Part shown: piece after piece, positions 26,549-36,515 of the stretch
Position numbering within the stretch: the first letter of the stretch is position 1
Layout of the letters: the number at the start of each line of letters is the position of its first letter
Assembly: GCA_013151645.1 (NCBI GenBank)
Contig: JAADHU010000059.1
Coordinates: 1-49,206 of the forward strand
Length of the DNA: 49,206 bases
Direction of reading: 5' to 3'
DNA from: Gammaproteobacteria bacterium
GTDB taxonomy: Bacteria > Pseudomonadota > Gammaproteobacteria > Steroidobacterales > Woeseiaceae
Made by a program: the position numbers and the translations under genes
Notes under the pieces: model-generated
The model's input: the letters and a program-made list of their open reading frames with translations, nothing else
What the model was told of the DNA's origin: nothing
Database searches by the model: none

Positions 26549-27298
26549 ATGCGCATGAATAAACAAACCACGCACTTCGGTTACCAATCTGTCGCGACAC
26601 ACGAAAAGGCGGGACGTGTCAAAGACGTATTCGATGCCGTCGCAAGCCGCTACGACTTGATGAATGACCTTATGTCCGGCGGACTGCATCGATTGTGGAA
26701 GCGCTTTACGATCGAACAGGCCGCAGTGCACCGGGGCCAGACTGTTCTCGATCTCGCCGGTGGCACGGGTGATCTGGCGCGGGTATTTGCTCGGCGGGTT
26801 GGCCAGAGCGGGCAGGTCGTCCTCGCCGACATTAACGCGTCCATGCTGCAGGAAGGTCGTCGTCGCCTGGTGGATGCCGGCGTCGCCGGCAATCTTTCCA
26901 TCGCCCAGGTCGATGCGGAGGCGCTGCCTTTTGCAACGGACAGTTTCGATGCTGTCACGATGGCATTCGGGCTCAGGAACGTGACGGACAAAGACGCCGC
27001 CCTGCGCTCCATTTATCGCATCCTGAAACCGGGCGCAAAACTCCTTGTTCTCGAGTTTTCGAAGCCGGCGGAATTCGTTCGACCGATATACGACACCTAC
27101 TCATTCAAAGTACTGCCGCTCCTCGGTCAGTACGTCGCCAACGATGCGGAAAGTTATCAGTATCTTGCCGAATCGATTCGCATGCACCCGGATCAGGACA
27201 CACTGCTCGGGATGATGCAGGACGCCGGATTCGAGCGCTGCCGTTTTCATAACCTCGCGATGGGCGTGGTCGCCCTGCACGTCGGCTACAAAATCTGA
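26549..27298 (+). CDS. ubiE: UbiE, C-methyltransferase of ubiquinone/menaquinone synthesis
   Basis: A 249-residue SAM-dependent methyltransferase. Features: [48 protein letters not shown] motif [16 protein letters not shown], acidic DIN strand, [16 protein letters not shown] and the C-terminal block [18 protein letters not shown]. It methylates the benzoquinol ring at C-2. The stop and the next start overlap by one base (TGATG), so it is coupled to ubiJ and ubiB in the classic ubiEJB cluster. Confidence 0.97.
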   Translation: MRMNKQTTHFGYQSVATHEKAGRVKDVFDAVASRYDLMNDLMSGGLHRLWKRFTIEQAAVHRGQTVLDLAGGTGDLARVFARRVGQSGQVVLADINASMLQEGRRRLVDAGVAGNLSIAQVDAEALPFATDSFDAVTMAFGLRNVTDKDAALRSIYRILKPGAKLLVLEFSKPAEFVRPIYDTYSFKVLPLLGQYVANDAESYQYLAESIRMHPDQDTLLGMMQDAGFERCRFHNLAMGVVALHVGYKI

Positions 27299-27903
27299 TG
27301 AATGCACTGGAGGCGTTGATGCGTCCGCTCATACGGCTGGTGAACCGCCAGCTGCAGGCGAAAACGCCCGCTCGCGAGTTGTGCGCCGAACTCGACGGCC
27401 GCGTCATCGCAATACGCGTGCGCAATACCGCGCTGGCACTATATTTCCTCATCCACCGTGACGAACTCGAGGTCACCGCTGTCGCCGACAACCCTGATGT
27501 CGTTATCAGCGGATCGCTGATCGCACTGGCCCGGCTCGCCGGACCGTCGGCCGATGCCGCTATTCGTGACGGTTCTGTCGACTTGAGTGGCGATGCAGAG
27601 ACGGCACAGGCATTTCAGCAATTGCTGGCTTATGGCAAGCCGGATATTGAAGAGGAATTGTCCGGCGTGTTGGGCGATGTAGCCGCGCGCGGGCTGGGCG
27701 ATATCGCACGCAATGTAGGTCGTTGGGCGGAAAATACACACGCAACCGTGCAACAAAACATACAGGAATACCTGCAGGAAGAGAGTCGTTCGGTACCCAG
27801 TCGTTATGAAGTGGAAAACTTTCGCGATCAGGCGGAGACTCTGCGTGACGACGTGGATCGCGTTGAAGCCAGAATTCGTCGGCTGGAACAGGCCGTAGAC
27901 TGA
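27298..27903 (+). CDS. ubiJ: UbiJ, SCP2-domain accessory factor
   Basis: A 201-residue lipid-binding accessory protein. SCP2-like domain (about 15-110; LALYFLIHRDELEVTAVADNPDV then ISGSLIALARLA, DLSGDAETAQAF) and a C-terminal coiled coil (about 160-200) that should pair with UbiK, present at 13411. It binds isoprenoid intermediates and organises the aerobic Ubi complex. Located between ubiE and ubiB with 1-base overlap and 3-base gap respectively. Confidence 0.95.
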   Translation: MNALEALMRPLIRLVNRQLQAKTPARELCAELDGRVIAIRVRNTALALYFLIHRDELEVTAVADNPDVVISGSLIALARLAGPSADAAIRDGSVDLSGDAETAQAFQQLLAYGKPDIEEELSGVLGDVAARGLGDIARNVGRWAENTHATVQQNIQEYLQEESRSVPSRYEVENFRDQAETLRDDVDRVEARIRRLEQAVD

Positions 27904-27906
27904 ATC

Positions 27907-29544
27907 ATGTGGCGGCCAAAAACATTGCTCCGTCTGGTGAGCATTCAGCGAGTACTGGTTAAACACGGCCTCGACGAAATTATTACCGCCACCCACTTTC
28001 TGCGGCCGCTGCGCTTCTTTTTCTACCTGTTTCCCAAGAAAAGCGACCGTAGCGAGCCACTGGGCAAGCGCATCCGGCTGGCGCTCGAAGAACTGGGGCC
28101 TATTTTCGTCAAGTTCGGTCAGGCGCTCTCCACACGAAGGGATTTGCTGCCAACGGACATCGCGGATGAACTGGCGCGACTGCAGGACCAGGTACCGCCA
28201 TTCCCGGGCGAAGAAGCCGTCGCCATTTTGAACGAAGTTTACGAGAAGCCGGTTGACGAGGTTTTCGCACGCTTCGACATCGAACCGATGGCGGCCGCCT
28301 CGATTGCACAGGTGCACAGTGCAGCGCTGGAAGACGGTACAGAAGTTATCGTCAAGCTGTTGCGCCCTGGTGTTCGCCAGCGGATCGATCGTGATCTTGA
28401 AGTCATGTATGCCATCGCCTCGCTCGCGAACAGATACTGGGCAAACGGCAAGCGTTTGCGGCCACTGGAACTGGTCGCTGAATACGAAAAAACCATCGTC
28501 GACGAACTTGACCTGATGCGGGAAGCGGCAAACACCGCGCAGCTGAAGAAGAACTTCGAGGATTCGGACCTGCTCTACGTGCCCGAAGTGTATTTCGATT
28601 ACTGTCGCAAGGGCGCCCTGGTGCAGGAGCGTATATACGGCGTACCGATCAGTGATATGGAGGCCTTGAAAGCGGCCGGTACCAACATCAAGGCGCTCGC
28701 GGAGAACGGCGTCGAGATCTTTTTCACGCAGGTATTTCGCCACAACTTCTTCCATGCCGATATGCATCCCGGCAACATATTTGTGCAGATTGACGATCCG
28801 GATCACCCAAGATACGCAGCGGTCGATTTCGGCATCATGGGCACGCTGAGCCCGAGCGATCAACGCTACCTTGCCGAGAATTTCCTGGCATTTTTTGAGC
28901 AGGACTATTTCAAGATCGCCAAGCTGCACATTGACTCAGGCTGGGTACCCGCCGAAACCCGTGTCGATGAACTCGAAACCGCGATACGAACTGTGTGTGC
29001 ACCAATATTCAACAAGCCCCTGTCCGAAATTTCGTTCGCTCAGGTGCTGCTTGGCCTGTTCGAAACGGCACAGCGCTTTGACATGGAAATTCAACCGCAG
29101 CTCATGCTGCTGCAAAAAACGCTGTTCAATATTGAAGGTCTGGGTCGCCAGTTGTATCCCGAGCTCGATTTATGGAAGACCGCACATCCGGTCCTCCGAC
29201 AGTGGATGGACGAGCAGATCGGAGGCCGTGCCATGCTCAGCAGTATTCGCGAGAACATGCCGCAGCTCAGGGAGGCGCTGCGCGAATTGCCCGGCGTCAT
29301 CCGGCAATTGTCAGAACAGGCGGGAAACGGCAGTCTGCACATGCGCATGGATTCACCCGAACTCAAGGCGATCCGGGAACAGTTGAAAATGCAGCAGATG
29401 CAGCACTTCTGGCTGGGCATCGGCGCGACCTCTGTCCTCTCCGGCACGCTGGTCCTCGCGCTCACCACTCCACCGTGGATCGGTTGGGCGCTGATCTCCG
29501 CGGGCCTTATTGCCCTGTTCACGGCACGCCCGAACAGGCGCTAG
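27907..29544 (+). CDS. ubiB: UbiB, ABC1/COQ8-type ATPase-like protein
   Basis: A 545-residue member of the ADCK/COQ8 family. The KxGQ motif is seen as KFGQALSTRRDLLP, the modified P-loop/A-rich loop as AAASIAQVHSA, lysine VIVKLLRPG, catalytic-loop FHADMHPGNIFV and metal-binding AVDFGIMG. Two C-terminal membrane helices (about 499-517 and 521-540) fit UbiB. It is required for ubiquinone synthesis, probably extracting lipid intermediates with ATP. A long open frame on the opposite strand is only its shadow. Confidence 0.97.
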   Translation: MWRPKTLLRLVSIQRVLVKHGLDEIITATHFLRPLRFFFYLFPKKSDRSEPLGKRIRLALEELGPIFVKFGQALSTRRDLLPTDIADELARLQDQVPPFPGEEAVAILNEVYEKPVDEVFARFDIEPMAAASIAQVHSAALEDGTEVIVKLLRPGVRQRIDRDLEVMYAIASLANRYWANGKRLRPLELVAEYEKTIVDELDLMREAANTAQLKKNFEDSDLLYVPEVYFDYCRKGALVQERIYGVPISDMEALKAAGTNIKALAENGVEIFFTQVFRHNFFHADMHPGNIFVQIDDPDHPRYAAVDFGIMGTLSPSDQRYLAENFLAFFEQDYFKIAKLHIDSGWVPAETRVDELETAIRTVCAPIFNKPLSEISFAQVLLGLFETAQRFDMEIQPQLMLLQKTLFNIEGLGRQLYPELDLWKTAHPVLRQWMDEQIGGRAMLSSIRENMPQLREALRELPGVIRQLSEQAGNGSLHMRMDSPELKAIREQLKMQQMQHFWLGIGATSVLSGTLVLALTTPPWIGWALISAGLIALFTARPNRR

Positions 29545-29547
29545 CCC

Positions 29548-30237
29548 GTGCCTGCCTCAACGGGTAAGCCGCGCACGATCCGAAGTTTCGTTCGTCGCAC
29601 GGGAAGAATGACCTCGGGTCAGGCCGGCGCGCTCGAACGTCTTTGGCCCGAGTTCGGTATCGATATCGCGGCCGAACCACTCGATTTCACCGGCTTATTC
29701 GGGCGTAGCGCACCGGTTGTACTGGAAATCGGCTTTGGCAATGGCGACACACTGGTCGAACAGGCCCGGCAGAACCAGGAACTCGACTTCCTGGGCGTCG
29801 AAGTGCACGTGCCCGGTGTGGGTCATTGTTTAATGCAAGCCGAGAAAGAAGGCATCTCCAACCTGCGCCTGATTGCTCACGATGCGATTGATGTGCTGCA
29901 GACCCAGATTGCGGACGGCTCGCTCGCCCGGGTCAATCTGTATTTTCCCGATCCCTGGCCGAAAAAGCGACATCACAAGCGGCGCATTATGCAGCCTGAA
30001 TTCCTGCGCCGGATCGCACACAAGCTCAGGCAGAACGGCGACTTTTTTATTGCGACCGATTGGGCCGGATATGCCGAGCATATCGACGAGATTATCGCGC
30101 TCGATGCCTGTTTTGAACCGATTGAAAGAAGGAAACATGCCGGCGAGGCACCGCTGGATCGGGTCACCACCAAATTTGAGCGCCGTGGCCTTGGCAAAGG
30201 ACATGCCATTTGGGACTGGCACCTGCGGCGAGTTTAA
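29548..30237 (+). CDS. trmB: tRNA (guanine-N7-)-methyltransferase TrmB
   Basis: A 229-residue SAM enzyme that makes m7G46 in tRNA. GTG start at 29548, 3 bases after ubiB. Features: RSFVRRTGRMTSGQ, SAM motif LEIGFGNGDTLV, EVHVPGVGHCL, catalytic YFPDPWPKKRHHKRR, ATDWAGYAEH and TKFERRGLGKGH. Length is normal. Confidence 0.96.
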   Translation: MPASTGKPRTIRSFVRRTGRMTSGQAGALERLWPEFGIDIAAEPLDFTGLFGRSAPVVLEIGFGNGDTLVEQARQNQELDFLGVEVHVPGVGHCLMQAEKEGISNLRLIAHDAIDVLQTQIADGSLARVNLYFPDPWPKKRHHKRRIMQPEFLRRIAHKLRQNGDFFIATDWAGYAEHIDEIIALDACFEPIERRKHAGEAPLDRVTTKFERRGLGKGHAIWDWHLRRV

Positions 30238-30390
30238 ACAACACAATCAGGCCACTTCCGCGACTGACTCGAAAGCTCCTTAGATATCGCGGCTAACCCC
30301 TATTTGCACAATACGGGAAAAGGGCTATAACAGGGCATAAGGGACGAAAACGAAGAGGATTTGGAACACAACTCGCTAACAGGTGACGTC

Positions 30391-30696
30391 ATGATTGTTG
30401 CAGCACCCACAATAGGTAAATGGTACCGGCGGCCGAACGGTTCGCTGTTTGAAGTCGTCGCACTGGACGAAGATTCGGAAACGGTCGAATTGCAGTTCTT
30501 TGACGGCACGATTGACGAAGTCGATTTCGCAAGCTGGCCCTCCTTGCTCTCTGAAAGAGTCAATGCACCGGAAGACTGGTCAGGTGCCGTGGACATGGAT
30601 CCTGAGGACTTCAATGGTAAAGACGATACCATGCCGCGCGGCTGGCACGACCCCCTGGAAATTCTTGAGAATGCCGACAAGGGCGCCCTTCCGTAG
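30391..30696 (+). CDS. Small DUF6763-like protein
   Basis: A 101-residue acidic cytosolic protein. The motif order GKWYRRPNGSLFEVVALDED, ETVELQFFDGTIDEVDFASW and PEDWSGAVDMDPEDF matches a small uncharacterised gammaproteobacterial family (DUF6763, from memory). The ATG at 30391 is favoured over 30361 because family similarity begins there. Single gene, with no partner; function unknown. Confidence 0.75.
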   Translation: MIVAAPTIGKWYRRPNGSLFEVVALDEDSETVELQFFDGTIDEVDFASWPSLLSERVNAPEDWSGAVDMDPEDFNGKDDTMPRGWHDPLEILENADKGALP

Positions 30697-30729
30697 GAAG
30701 GGAATTTGAGCCCGTTTGACAACAGCGGA

Positions 30730-31083
30730 TCAGGCGCTGGCCGGTCCGCGCGCGTAGATAATCCCGTCGCGTATCTCGCACTCGACACGCCGCAACTCTT
30801 TGCCCCGACACGGGCCGGCAACACATAAGCCACTTTCGATTTCGTAGACGGCGCCGTGAGAGGCACAGATGATCTGACGGCGATCTTTGGTTAGAAAAGA
30901 ATCCGGCGCCCAGTTCAGCGGATGACCGACGTGCACGCAAAAATTCTGATACGCGTAGACGTTGCGCCCCTGACGCACCACGAAACCCTTGAATGGCCAG
31001 TCGCCGTCACCGATGGAGAACTCGCGGCAACCCGGATCTTCGAGGTCTTGCAGCGAGCCTACGGTAACTTCGATGTCCGTCAT
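30730..31083 (-). CDS. Rieske-type [2Fe-2S] ferredoxin
   Basis: A 117-residue soluble Rieske protein. The cluster ligands are C-V-H in NFCVHVGHPLNW and C-x-x-H in ICASHGAVYE, spaced as in Rieske ferredoxins; GPCRGKELRRV completes the fold. It has no membrane anchor. It is small like NirD or dioxygenase ferredoxins and may pass electrons to an oxygenase encoded elsewhere. Its ATG overlaps the ampG stop (ATGA), so the two are translated together; why is not clear. Confidence 0.9.
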   Translation of the reverse strand: MTDIEVTVGSLQDLEDPGCREFSIGDGDWPFKGFVVRQGRNVYAYQNFCVHVGHPLNWAPDSFLTKDRRQIICASHGAVYEIESGLCVAGPCRGKELRRVECEIRDGIIYARGPASA

Positions 31084-32321
31084 GGCGCGGAAGGCTCATG
31101 CCACGGCGCCACCCTGAGTAAAAGCAGCATCCCGGGAACCGCCAGTGCGGTGCAGAGCAGGAAAAAGCCGGTCCAGCCGATTCGTTCAACAATGACACCG
31201 GTGATTGCGTTGGCAAATATCCTGGGCGTCGATGCCAGCGCGGAAAAGAGCGCGAACTGGGTCGCCGCAAAGACGAGACTGGTCATCCGTGCCATGAACG
31301 CGACCAATGCTGCTGCGCCCAGGCCGACACCCAGGTACTCGAAAGCGACCACTGTGCCGAGTACCCACGGGTTGGCGCCAACCTCGGCCAACCAGGCGAA
31401 GCCGAGGATGCTCAGAATCTGGACAATACCAAAAAGCCACAGCGCCCGATTGATGCTGAGCTTGACCATGACGATACCGCCAATAGCCCCACCGACGATC
31501 ACCGCAACCAGCGCGGCCAGCTTCGCGATCGAGCCAATCTGGGTCAGGCTGAAGCCCACATCGATGTAGAACGGTGTCGACAAGGCGGTGGCCATGTTGT
31601 CGCCCAGCTTGTAGAAAAACAGGAAGGCGAGAATCAGCGCGGCCGACCCCAGTCCCTGGCGCTGCACGAAATCCCGAAACGGTTCGACGACCGCTTCACG
31701 CAATGTCTTCGGTGGCGTTGGATTCTTGATGGCTTCGGAAATAGCCAGCGTCATGACGAGGCCGACGGCCATAAAAGCGGCGACGACAACGAAGACTACG
31801 CGCCAGGGTAAATGATCCGCGAGAATGAGCGCCAGGGAGCCAGGCACCAGGCCCGCCAACCGGAACGCCTGTACATGGACCGCATTACCAATACCCAGTT
31901 CTTTGTCGGGCAGTAACTCGCGTCGATAAGCATCCAGCACAATATCCTGGCTGGCACTGAAAAACGCGACCGCAGCCGCAAGGTAGGCCACCGTCCAGAT
32001 TGATAAATCGGGCTTGATGAAGCCCATCGCCGCGATGGAAACCAGTAACGCCAGCTGCGTTACCAGCATCCAGCCGCGACGATGCCCAAGAAAGGGCAAC
32101 GTGTAACGATCGATGAGCGGCGACCACAGAAACTTCCACGTGTACGGAAATCCGACCAGGGCGAAGAAACCGATCTCGGCCAGTCCGACACCTTCGACGC
32201 GCAGCCACGCAGGGATCAGTTGAATAATGATGTAAAGCGGCAGCCCGGAGGTAAAACCCGTGAACACGCAAATCAACATGCGCTTGTTCACAATAGCTTC
32301 TTTGAACGTTTGTTGCCTCAT
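31080..32321 (-). CDS. ampG: AmpG-family muropeptide permease
   Basis: A 413-residue major-facilitator protein with about 12 membrane segments. It opens with KRMLICVFTGFTSGLPLYII and has GFPYTWKFLWSPLIDRY and DIVLDAYRRELL motifs typical of AmpG. It imports anhydro-muropeptides for cell-wall recycling. Length is shorter than E. coli AmpG (no C-terminal extension) but within the family. It lies 16 bases downstream of xth and overlaps the Rieske gene by 4. Confidence 0.9.
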   Translation of the reverse strand: MRQQTFKEAIVNKRMLICVFTGFTSGLPLYIIIQLIPAWLRVEGVGLAEIGFFALVGFPYTWKFLWSPLIDRYTLPFLGHRRGWMLVTQLALLVSIAAMGFIKPDLSIWTVAYLAAAVAFFSASQDIVLDAYRRELLPDKELGIGNAVHVQAFRLAGLVPGSLALILADHLPWRVVFVVVAAFMAVGLVMTLAISEAIKNPTPPKTLREAVVEPFRDFVQRQGLGSAALILAFLFFYKLGDNMATALSTPFYIDVGFSLTQIGSIAKLAALVAVIVGGAIGGIVMVKLSINRALWLFGIVQILSILGFAWLAEVGANPWVLGTVVAFEYLGVGLGAAALVAFMARMTSLVFAATQFALFSALASTPRIFANAITGVIVERIGWTGFFLLCTALAVPGMLLLLRVAPWHEPSAP

Positions 32322-32337
32322 GGACTAGCGTGCAGCG

Positions 32338-33120
32338 TCAGCCATCATGGGCCCAATCATAGTCGATGGTCAGTGGCGCGTGATCCGAGAATCGATTGTC
32401 TTTATAAATGGCGGAGCGCAGGATCTTGTCCTTCAGGCCCGGCGTCACAACCTGGTAGTCAAGTCGCCAGCCGACGTTGTTATCCCACGCCCGCCCGCGG
32501 TTCGACCACCAGGTGTACTGGTCGGGCTCCGGGTTATCGGCACGGAACGCGTCCACATACCGTTCGGTGGTAAACAACGCCTCCATCCATTCCCGTTCCT
32601 GCGGAAGAAAACCGGAATTCTTCTGGTTGGCACGCCAGTTTTTCAGGTCTATGGCTTTATGTGCGATGTTCCAGTCGCCGCAGAGGATGTATTCCGATCG
32701 CCGCCGCTGCAGTTTGCGCAAGTGGGAAGTAAAGAAATCCAGGAAGCGAAATTTGACGGCTTGTCGCTCGTCACCCGATGACCCCGACGGCAAATACAGG
32801 GAAACGACGTTCATCGGGCCGAAGCGGGCTTCGAGATAACGGCCTTCGTCATCGAATTCACTGACGCCGAGGCCACGAATGACCTTGTCAGGCTTGCGGC
32901 GACTGTAGATGGCGACGCCGCTATAACCTTTCTTTACCGCGTCTTCGTAATAGCAGTGATAGCCTGCCGGCCTAAAACACTCGTCGGTGAGTTGATGGAC
33001 CTGCGCTTTGGTCTCCTGGATACAGACGACGTCAGGTTTCTGCACCCGCATCCACTCAAAGAAACCCTTACGGGCAGCCGCTCGAATACCGTTGGCATTC
33101 AGACTGATTACTCGAAACAA
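32338..33120 (-). CDS. xthA: Exodeoxyribonuclease III (AP endonuclease)
   Basis: A 260-residue DNA repair enzyme. I place the start at TTG 33120 because AAGGA lies 7 bases before it and RVISLNANGIRAA is the family N-terminus; extending to 33237 adds an unrelated 39-residue leader. Active-site residues: N and E of LNANGIR and CIQETKAQ, YSGVAIYSRR, LCGDWNIAH, the RLDYQVVTP block and SDHAPL. It cuts abasic sites and degrades 3' ends. First of a probable xthA-ampG-Rieske unit, divergent from pyrE. Confidence 0.94.
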   Translation of the reverse strand: MFRVISLNANGIRAAARKGFFEWMRVQKPDVVCIQETKAQVHQLTDECFRPAGYHCYYEDAVKKGYSGVAIYSRRKPDKVIRGLGVSEFDDEGRYLEARFGPMNVVSLYLPSGSSGDERQAVKFRFLDFFTSHLRKLQRRRSEYILCGDWNIAHKAIDLKNWRANQKNSGFLPQEREWMEALFTTERYVDAFRADNPEPDQYTWWSNRGRAWDNNVGWRLDYQVVTPGLKDKILRSAIYKDNRFSDHAPLTIDYDWAHDG

Positions 33121-33264
33121 TGCGTATTCCTTATCGTCAACAAGAGCGCCCTGGCGACCCCACAACACATAGTTTGTGGCATACTTGCTCGCTCTCAATA
33201 ACCGTGGCCTGATCGACCGGGCCAAAGCGGGCATCATACAGAAGCCCGCTCATAGTCCAAGAAT

Positions 33265-33912
33265 ATGCAGCCGTTTAAGCAAGAGTTTCTCGAACTGTCA
33301 CTGGAACTGGAGATTTTACGTTTTGGTGAGTTCACCCTGAAGTCGGGCCGAGTGAGTCCCTACTTCTTCAATGCAGGCCTGTTCAATACCGGCTATGCAG
33401 CCGCCAAACTGGGCCGCTATTATGCCGCCGCCATTGCCGATTCTGAGATCGAGTTCGACATGCTCTTCGGGCCGGCCTACAAAGGCATTCCTTTGGTGAC
33501 CTTGTCGGCCTCCGCGCTCGCCGAACATTGCGATGTCGACGTGCCCTATGCGTTTAATCGAAAAGAGGCCAAGGCGCACGGTGAAGGTGGCAGTATTGTG
33601 GGTGCGCCATTGAGCGGCAAAGTCATGATCGTCGATGACGTGGTGACGGCCGGCACCGCCGTGCGGGAAGCGGTTGACATTATCGTCGCAGCAGGCGCGG
33701 AAGTCGCCGGCCTCATCATCTCACTGGACCGGCAGGAAATCGGCCAGGACTCGCGCTCCGCGATCCAGGAAATCGAGCAAACGCTGGGGTTTCCTGTTGT
33801 CAGTATCCTGCGTCTTGAAGACGTGATTGATATGCTGGAAGAATCGAACGAGTACGGGAAGTTCCTGACGCCGGTCCTCGAATACCGCAAGAAGTATGGG
33901 CTTCGCCCCTAA
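33265..33912 (+). CDS. pyrE: Orotate phosphoribosyltransferase
   Basis: A 215-residue enzyme of UMP synthesis. It shows [44 protein letters not shown] and the PRPP loop [12 protein letters not shown]. It makes OMP from orotate and PRPP. It stands upstream of dut on the other strand; in enterics slmA lies between these genes, but here the place is taken by a DUF4124 gene. Confidence 0.97.
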   Translation: MQPFKQEFLELSLELEILRFGEFTLKSGRVSPYFFNAGLFNTGYAAAKLGRYYAAAIADSEIEFDMLFGPAYKGIPLVTLSASALAEHCDVDVPYAFNRKEAKAHGEGGSIVGAPLSGKVMIVDDVVTAGTAVREAVDIIVAAGAEVAGLIISLDRQEIGQDSRSAIQEIEQTLGFPVVSILRLEDVIDMLEESNEYGKFLTPVLEYRKKYGLRP

Positions 33913-34027
33913 ACCCATGAATATTTGACCAAAAACAGGGGGGTTACGGTGTTCGTCAGGACCACCGGAGGTTGAATCTTTGAACCAGTCCCTCTATGTT
34001 GCTTGACCAATGTGTGATATTTGCATA

Positions 34028-34651
34028 ATGCGTAGAACGATCATTGCAATTGTGCTGGCAGCGTTATTGCCCGTCTGGGCGTTCGCTACCCAGAATAATG
34101 CCGTGTACAGATGGGTGGACAAGGATGGTGTCCTCCACTACGGCGATTCCGTGCCGGCAGAGTACGCCGAGGTCGAAAAGCAGGTCATCAACGACGCCGG
34201 TGTCACTGTCGCGGTCGTACGCGGCAAGAAAACGGACGAAGAAATTGCCGAGGAATTGCGTCTGGCGCAAATCGCCAAGGAGAAAGAAAAGCAGCGGCGG
34301 GACGATTCCGCACTGTTAGCCACCTATCAGAACATCGACGAAATTGTCATGCACCGGGACCGCCGCGTCGAATTGTTCAAGGCCCAGGCCCGCGTAACCG
34401 AGCTTTACCTGAAAAACATCAAACGCCGACTCGATTCCTTGATGGAAGTCAGTTCGAAATACCGCCCCTACAGCTCCGACCCGGATGCGGAGATGATCGA
34501 CCCGGATCTTGTCGAAGATATCAATGTCACGCGAAAAACCATCGGTCGTCACGAAATGAATCTAAGCCGCTTTCAATCGGACGAAGAAAAAATCGTCGCG
34601 CGCTTCGATGGCGACATCAATCGCTTCAAGAAACTGAAAGGGATTGAGTGA
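34028..34651 (+). CDS. DUF4124-domain periplasmic protein, coiled-coil
   Basis: A 207-residue exported protein. The ATG at 34028 begins a normal signal peptide (RRTIIAIVLAALLPVWAFA); an upstream ATG at 34010 adds a cysteine-containing leader and is less likely. The mature N-terminus NNAVYRWVDKDGVLHYGDSVPAEYAE is DUF4124. The rest is a charged helix-rich region (about 75-205). Same family as the protein at 14046, with a different tail. Function unknown. It ends 7 bases from the dut stop (convergent). Confidence 0.87.
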   Translation: MRRTIIAIVLAALLPVWAFATQNNAVYRWVDKDGVLHYGDSVPAEYAEVEKQVINDAGVTVAVVRGKKTDEEIAEELRLAQIAKEKEKQRRDDSALLATYQNIDEIVMHRDRRVELFKAQARVTELYLKNIKRRLDSLMEVSSKYRPYSSDPDAEMIDPDLVEDINVTRKTIGRHEMNLSRFQSDEEKIVARFDGDINRFKKLKGIE

Positions 34652-34657
34652 ACCGGC

Positions 34658-35113
34658 TCAGCCCGTACCGGAATGACCGAAACCGCCCTCACCGCGTTCG
34701 CTTGAATCGAATTCCTCAACCACGCTGAACTCGACCTGTTCTACCGGAATGAACACCATCTGCGCAATGCGTTCGCCGGGCTTTACCGTGTAAGCGTTGC
34801 GGCCACGATTCCAGCAGGAAATAAACACCTGGCCCTGGTAATCCGAATCGATCAGGCCGGTCAGATTGCCGAGTACGAGGCCGTGTTTATGCCCTAAACC
34901 GGACCGCGGCAACAAAACGGCCGCTAATCCACTGTCACCGATATGAATGGCCAGTCCCGTTGGAATCAGAACGGTATCTCCGGGTCCGACAGTCAGCTCC
35001 TCATCGATGCAGGCGCGCATATCAAGTCCGGCGGATCCGCCGGTGGCATAATGCGGCAACGGAAACTCGCTGCCGACCCGTGAGTCCATTATCTTTAATT
35101 CAATCGAACGCAA
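34658..35113 (-). CDS. dut: dUTP diphosphatase
   Basis: A 151-residue homotrimeric dUTPase that makes dUMP and keeps uracil out of DNA. The five motifs are visible: [41 protein letters not shown] and GEGGFGHSG at the C-terminus. Start is TTG 35113; no ATG lies in a better place. It follows coaBC by 4 bases on the same strand. Confidence 0.95.
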   Translation of the reverse strand: MRSIELKIMDSRVGSEFPLPHYATGGSAGLDMRACIDEELTVGPGDTVLIPTGLAIHIGDSGLAAVLLPRSGLGHKHGLVLGNLTGLIDSDYQGQVFISCWNRGRNAYTVKPGERIAQMVFIPVEQVEFSVVEEFDSSERGEGGFGHSGTG

Positions 35114-35117
35114 TGCA

Positions 35118-36374
35118 CTAATCCCTGCTGGCCAGTGCCGTCAGTTCGACGGCAGTATCTTCCCCAAAACCCACGTTATATCGCTGTGCGATCAGCTCGA
35201 TCAATGCCCGCGCAAGCGTTGATTTGTGCGCCAGCGGAAAGGCCTGATCGCCATCGCGCCAATAGACGTGCGCGGCGTTTTCATCCTGCTCAAAACCAAT
35301 GCCGGCACCCACTTCATTGGCAATAATCATATCGAGTTGCTTCGCGGCAAGTTTCGTCAGTGCATGCTCCCGCACTTTGTGCGTTTCTGCTGCAAATCCC
35401 ACCGTAAACGGGCCACTTGCAAGCTTCGCCACCGACGCAAGAATATCGGGCGACTTGACGAAATCGAGCGTCATTTCAGCGCGTGTCTTCTTGATCTTCT
35501 GGCTTTCGACACGGCGTGGTCGGTAGTCGGAAACCGCCGCGGCGGCAATAAAAATATCGACATCGTCAATGTGTGCGTGCGTTGCCGCGAACAACTCCTC
35601 GGCCGATTCGATCATGATTCTTTCAAGCCCCTGCGGCACCGGCCGTTGCACGGGACCGCTCACGAGCACCACTCGCGCCCCGGCCTCTGCGGCCGCCTGT
35701 GCCAGCGCATAACCCATTTTTCCGGAGCTGCGATTGCTGACGAAACGCACCGGGTCGATGGCCTCTCGCGTCGGGCCGGCGGTCACCATCACGGTCCTGC
35801 CCTGCAAGGGCTGCGACCCCACTGTCGCACCCGCCAGCGTGGCATCGGCCAGCAGGGCAGCGGCGATAGCGTCGGGCTCGACCATTCTCCCGAGCCCCGT
35901 TTCACCGCAGGCCTGATCGCCCTCGGCCGGACCCAAAATACGCACGCCGCGAGACTGAAGACACTCGCGATTCGCCTGTACGGCAGCGTGATCCCACATG
36001 ACGTGGTTCATTGCCGGTGCGATGGACAACGGTGCCCGGGTGGCCAGGCAGAGTGTCGTCAACAGGTCCGGCGCGGAACCCGCCGCCAGCCTGGCCATGA
36101 ATTCTGCCGTTGCCGGTGCAATCAGGACATGGTCCGCCCAGCGCGCAAGTTCAATATGTCCCATGGCCGCTTCGGCCTGCTCGTCCCAGAGATTCGTGCG
36201 CACCGGATGGCCGGATACCGCCTGCAACACTGTCTCCGTGACGAAACGGGCAGCGCTGCGGGTCATGACCACCTGCACAGCGGCACCGCGATCTCGCAGA
36301 CGCCGCACCAGTTCGGGTGTCTTGTAAGCCGCGATACCGCCTGTCACGCCAAGAAGAATCTTCTGTTGTGCCAT
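35118..36374 (-). CDS. coaBC: CoaBC, phosphopantothenoylcysteine decarboxylase/synthetase
   Basis: A 418-residue bifunctional coenzyme A enzyme. N-terminal flavin-dependent CoaC (1-190; [18 protein letters not shown], catalytic His in the [13 protein letters not shown] region, [25 protein letters not shown]), C-terminal CoaB ([32 protein letters not shown]). Length is typical. Operon with dut downstream; divergent from radC with a 141-base shared upstream region. Confidence 0.96.
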   Translation of the reverse strand: MAQQKILLGVTGGIAAYKTPELVRRLRDRGAAVQVVMTRSAARFVTETVLQAVSGHPVRTNLWDEQAEAAMGHIELARWADHVLIAPATAEFMARLAAGSAPDLLTTLCLATRAPLSIAPAMNHVMWDHAAVQANRECLQSRGVRILGPAEGDQACGETGLGRMVEPDAIAAALLADATLAGATVGSQPLQGRTVMVTAGPTREAIDPVRFVSNRSSGKMGYALAQAAAEAGARVVLVSGPVQRPVPQGLERIMIESAEELFAATHAHIDDVDIFIAAAAVSDYRPRRVESQKIKKTRAEMTLDFVKSPDILASVAKLASGPFTVGFAAETHKVREHALTKLAAKQLDMIIANEVGAGIGFEQDENAAHVYWRDGDQAFPLAHKSTLARALIELIAQRYNVGFGEDTAVELTALASRD

Positions 36375-36515
36375 CTTTCGGTCCGTTGGTGGAGAAAAGT
36401 GAGCTTAGCCTGTTGGTCCGGCCCATTGCCAGCGAATCGGTCGATATCCCCACATTTCGATGTTGGCAAACGTAGACGGAGAACGCCATTCTGACCGCAG
36501 TGACAGGGACCGTCT

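Noticed and set aside
27439-28929. 496-codon open frame on the minus strand
   Set aside because: It lies opposite ubiJ and ubiB, has no family features, and follows from the codon bias of those genes.
35226-36494. 422-codon open frame on the plus strand
   Set aside because: Shadow of coaBC; composition is His/Arg/Gly-rich with no domain.
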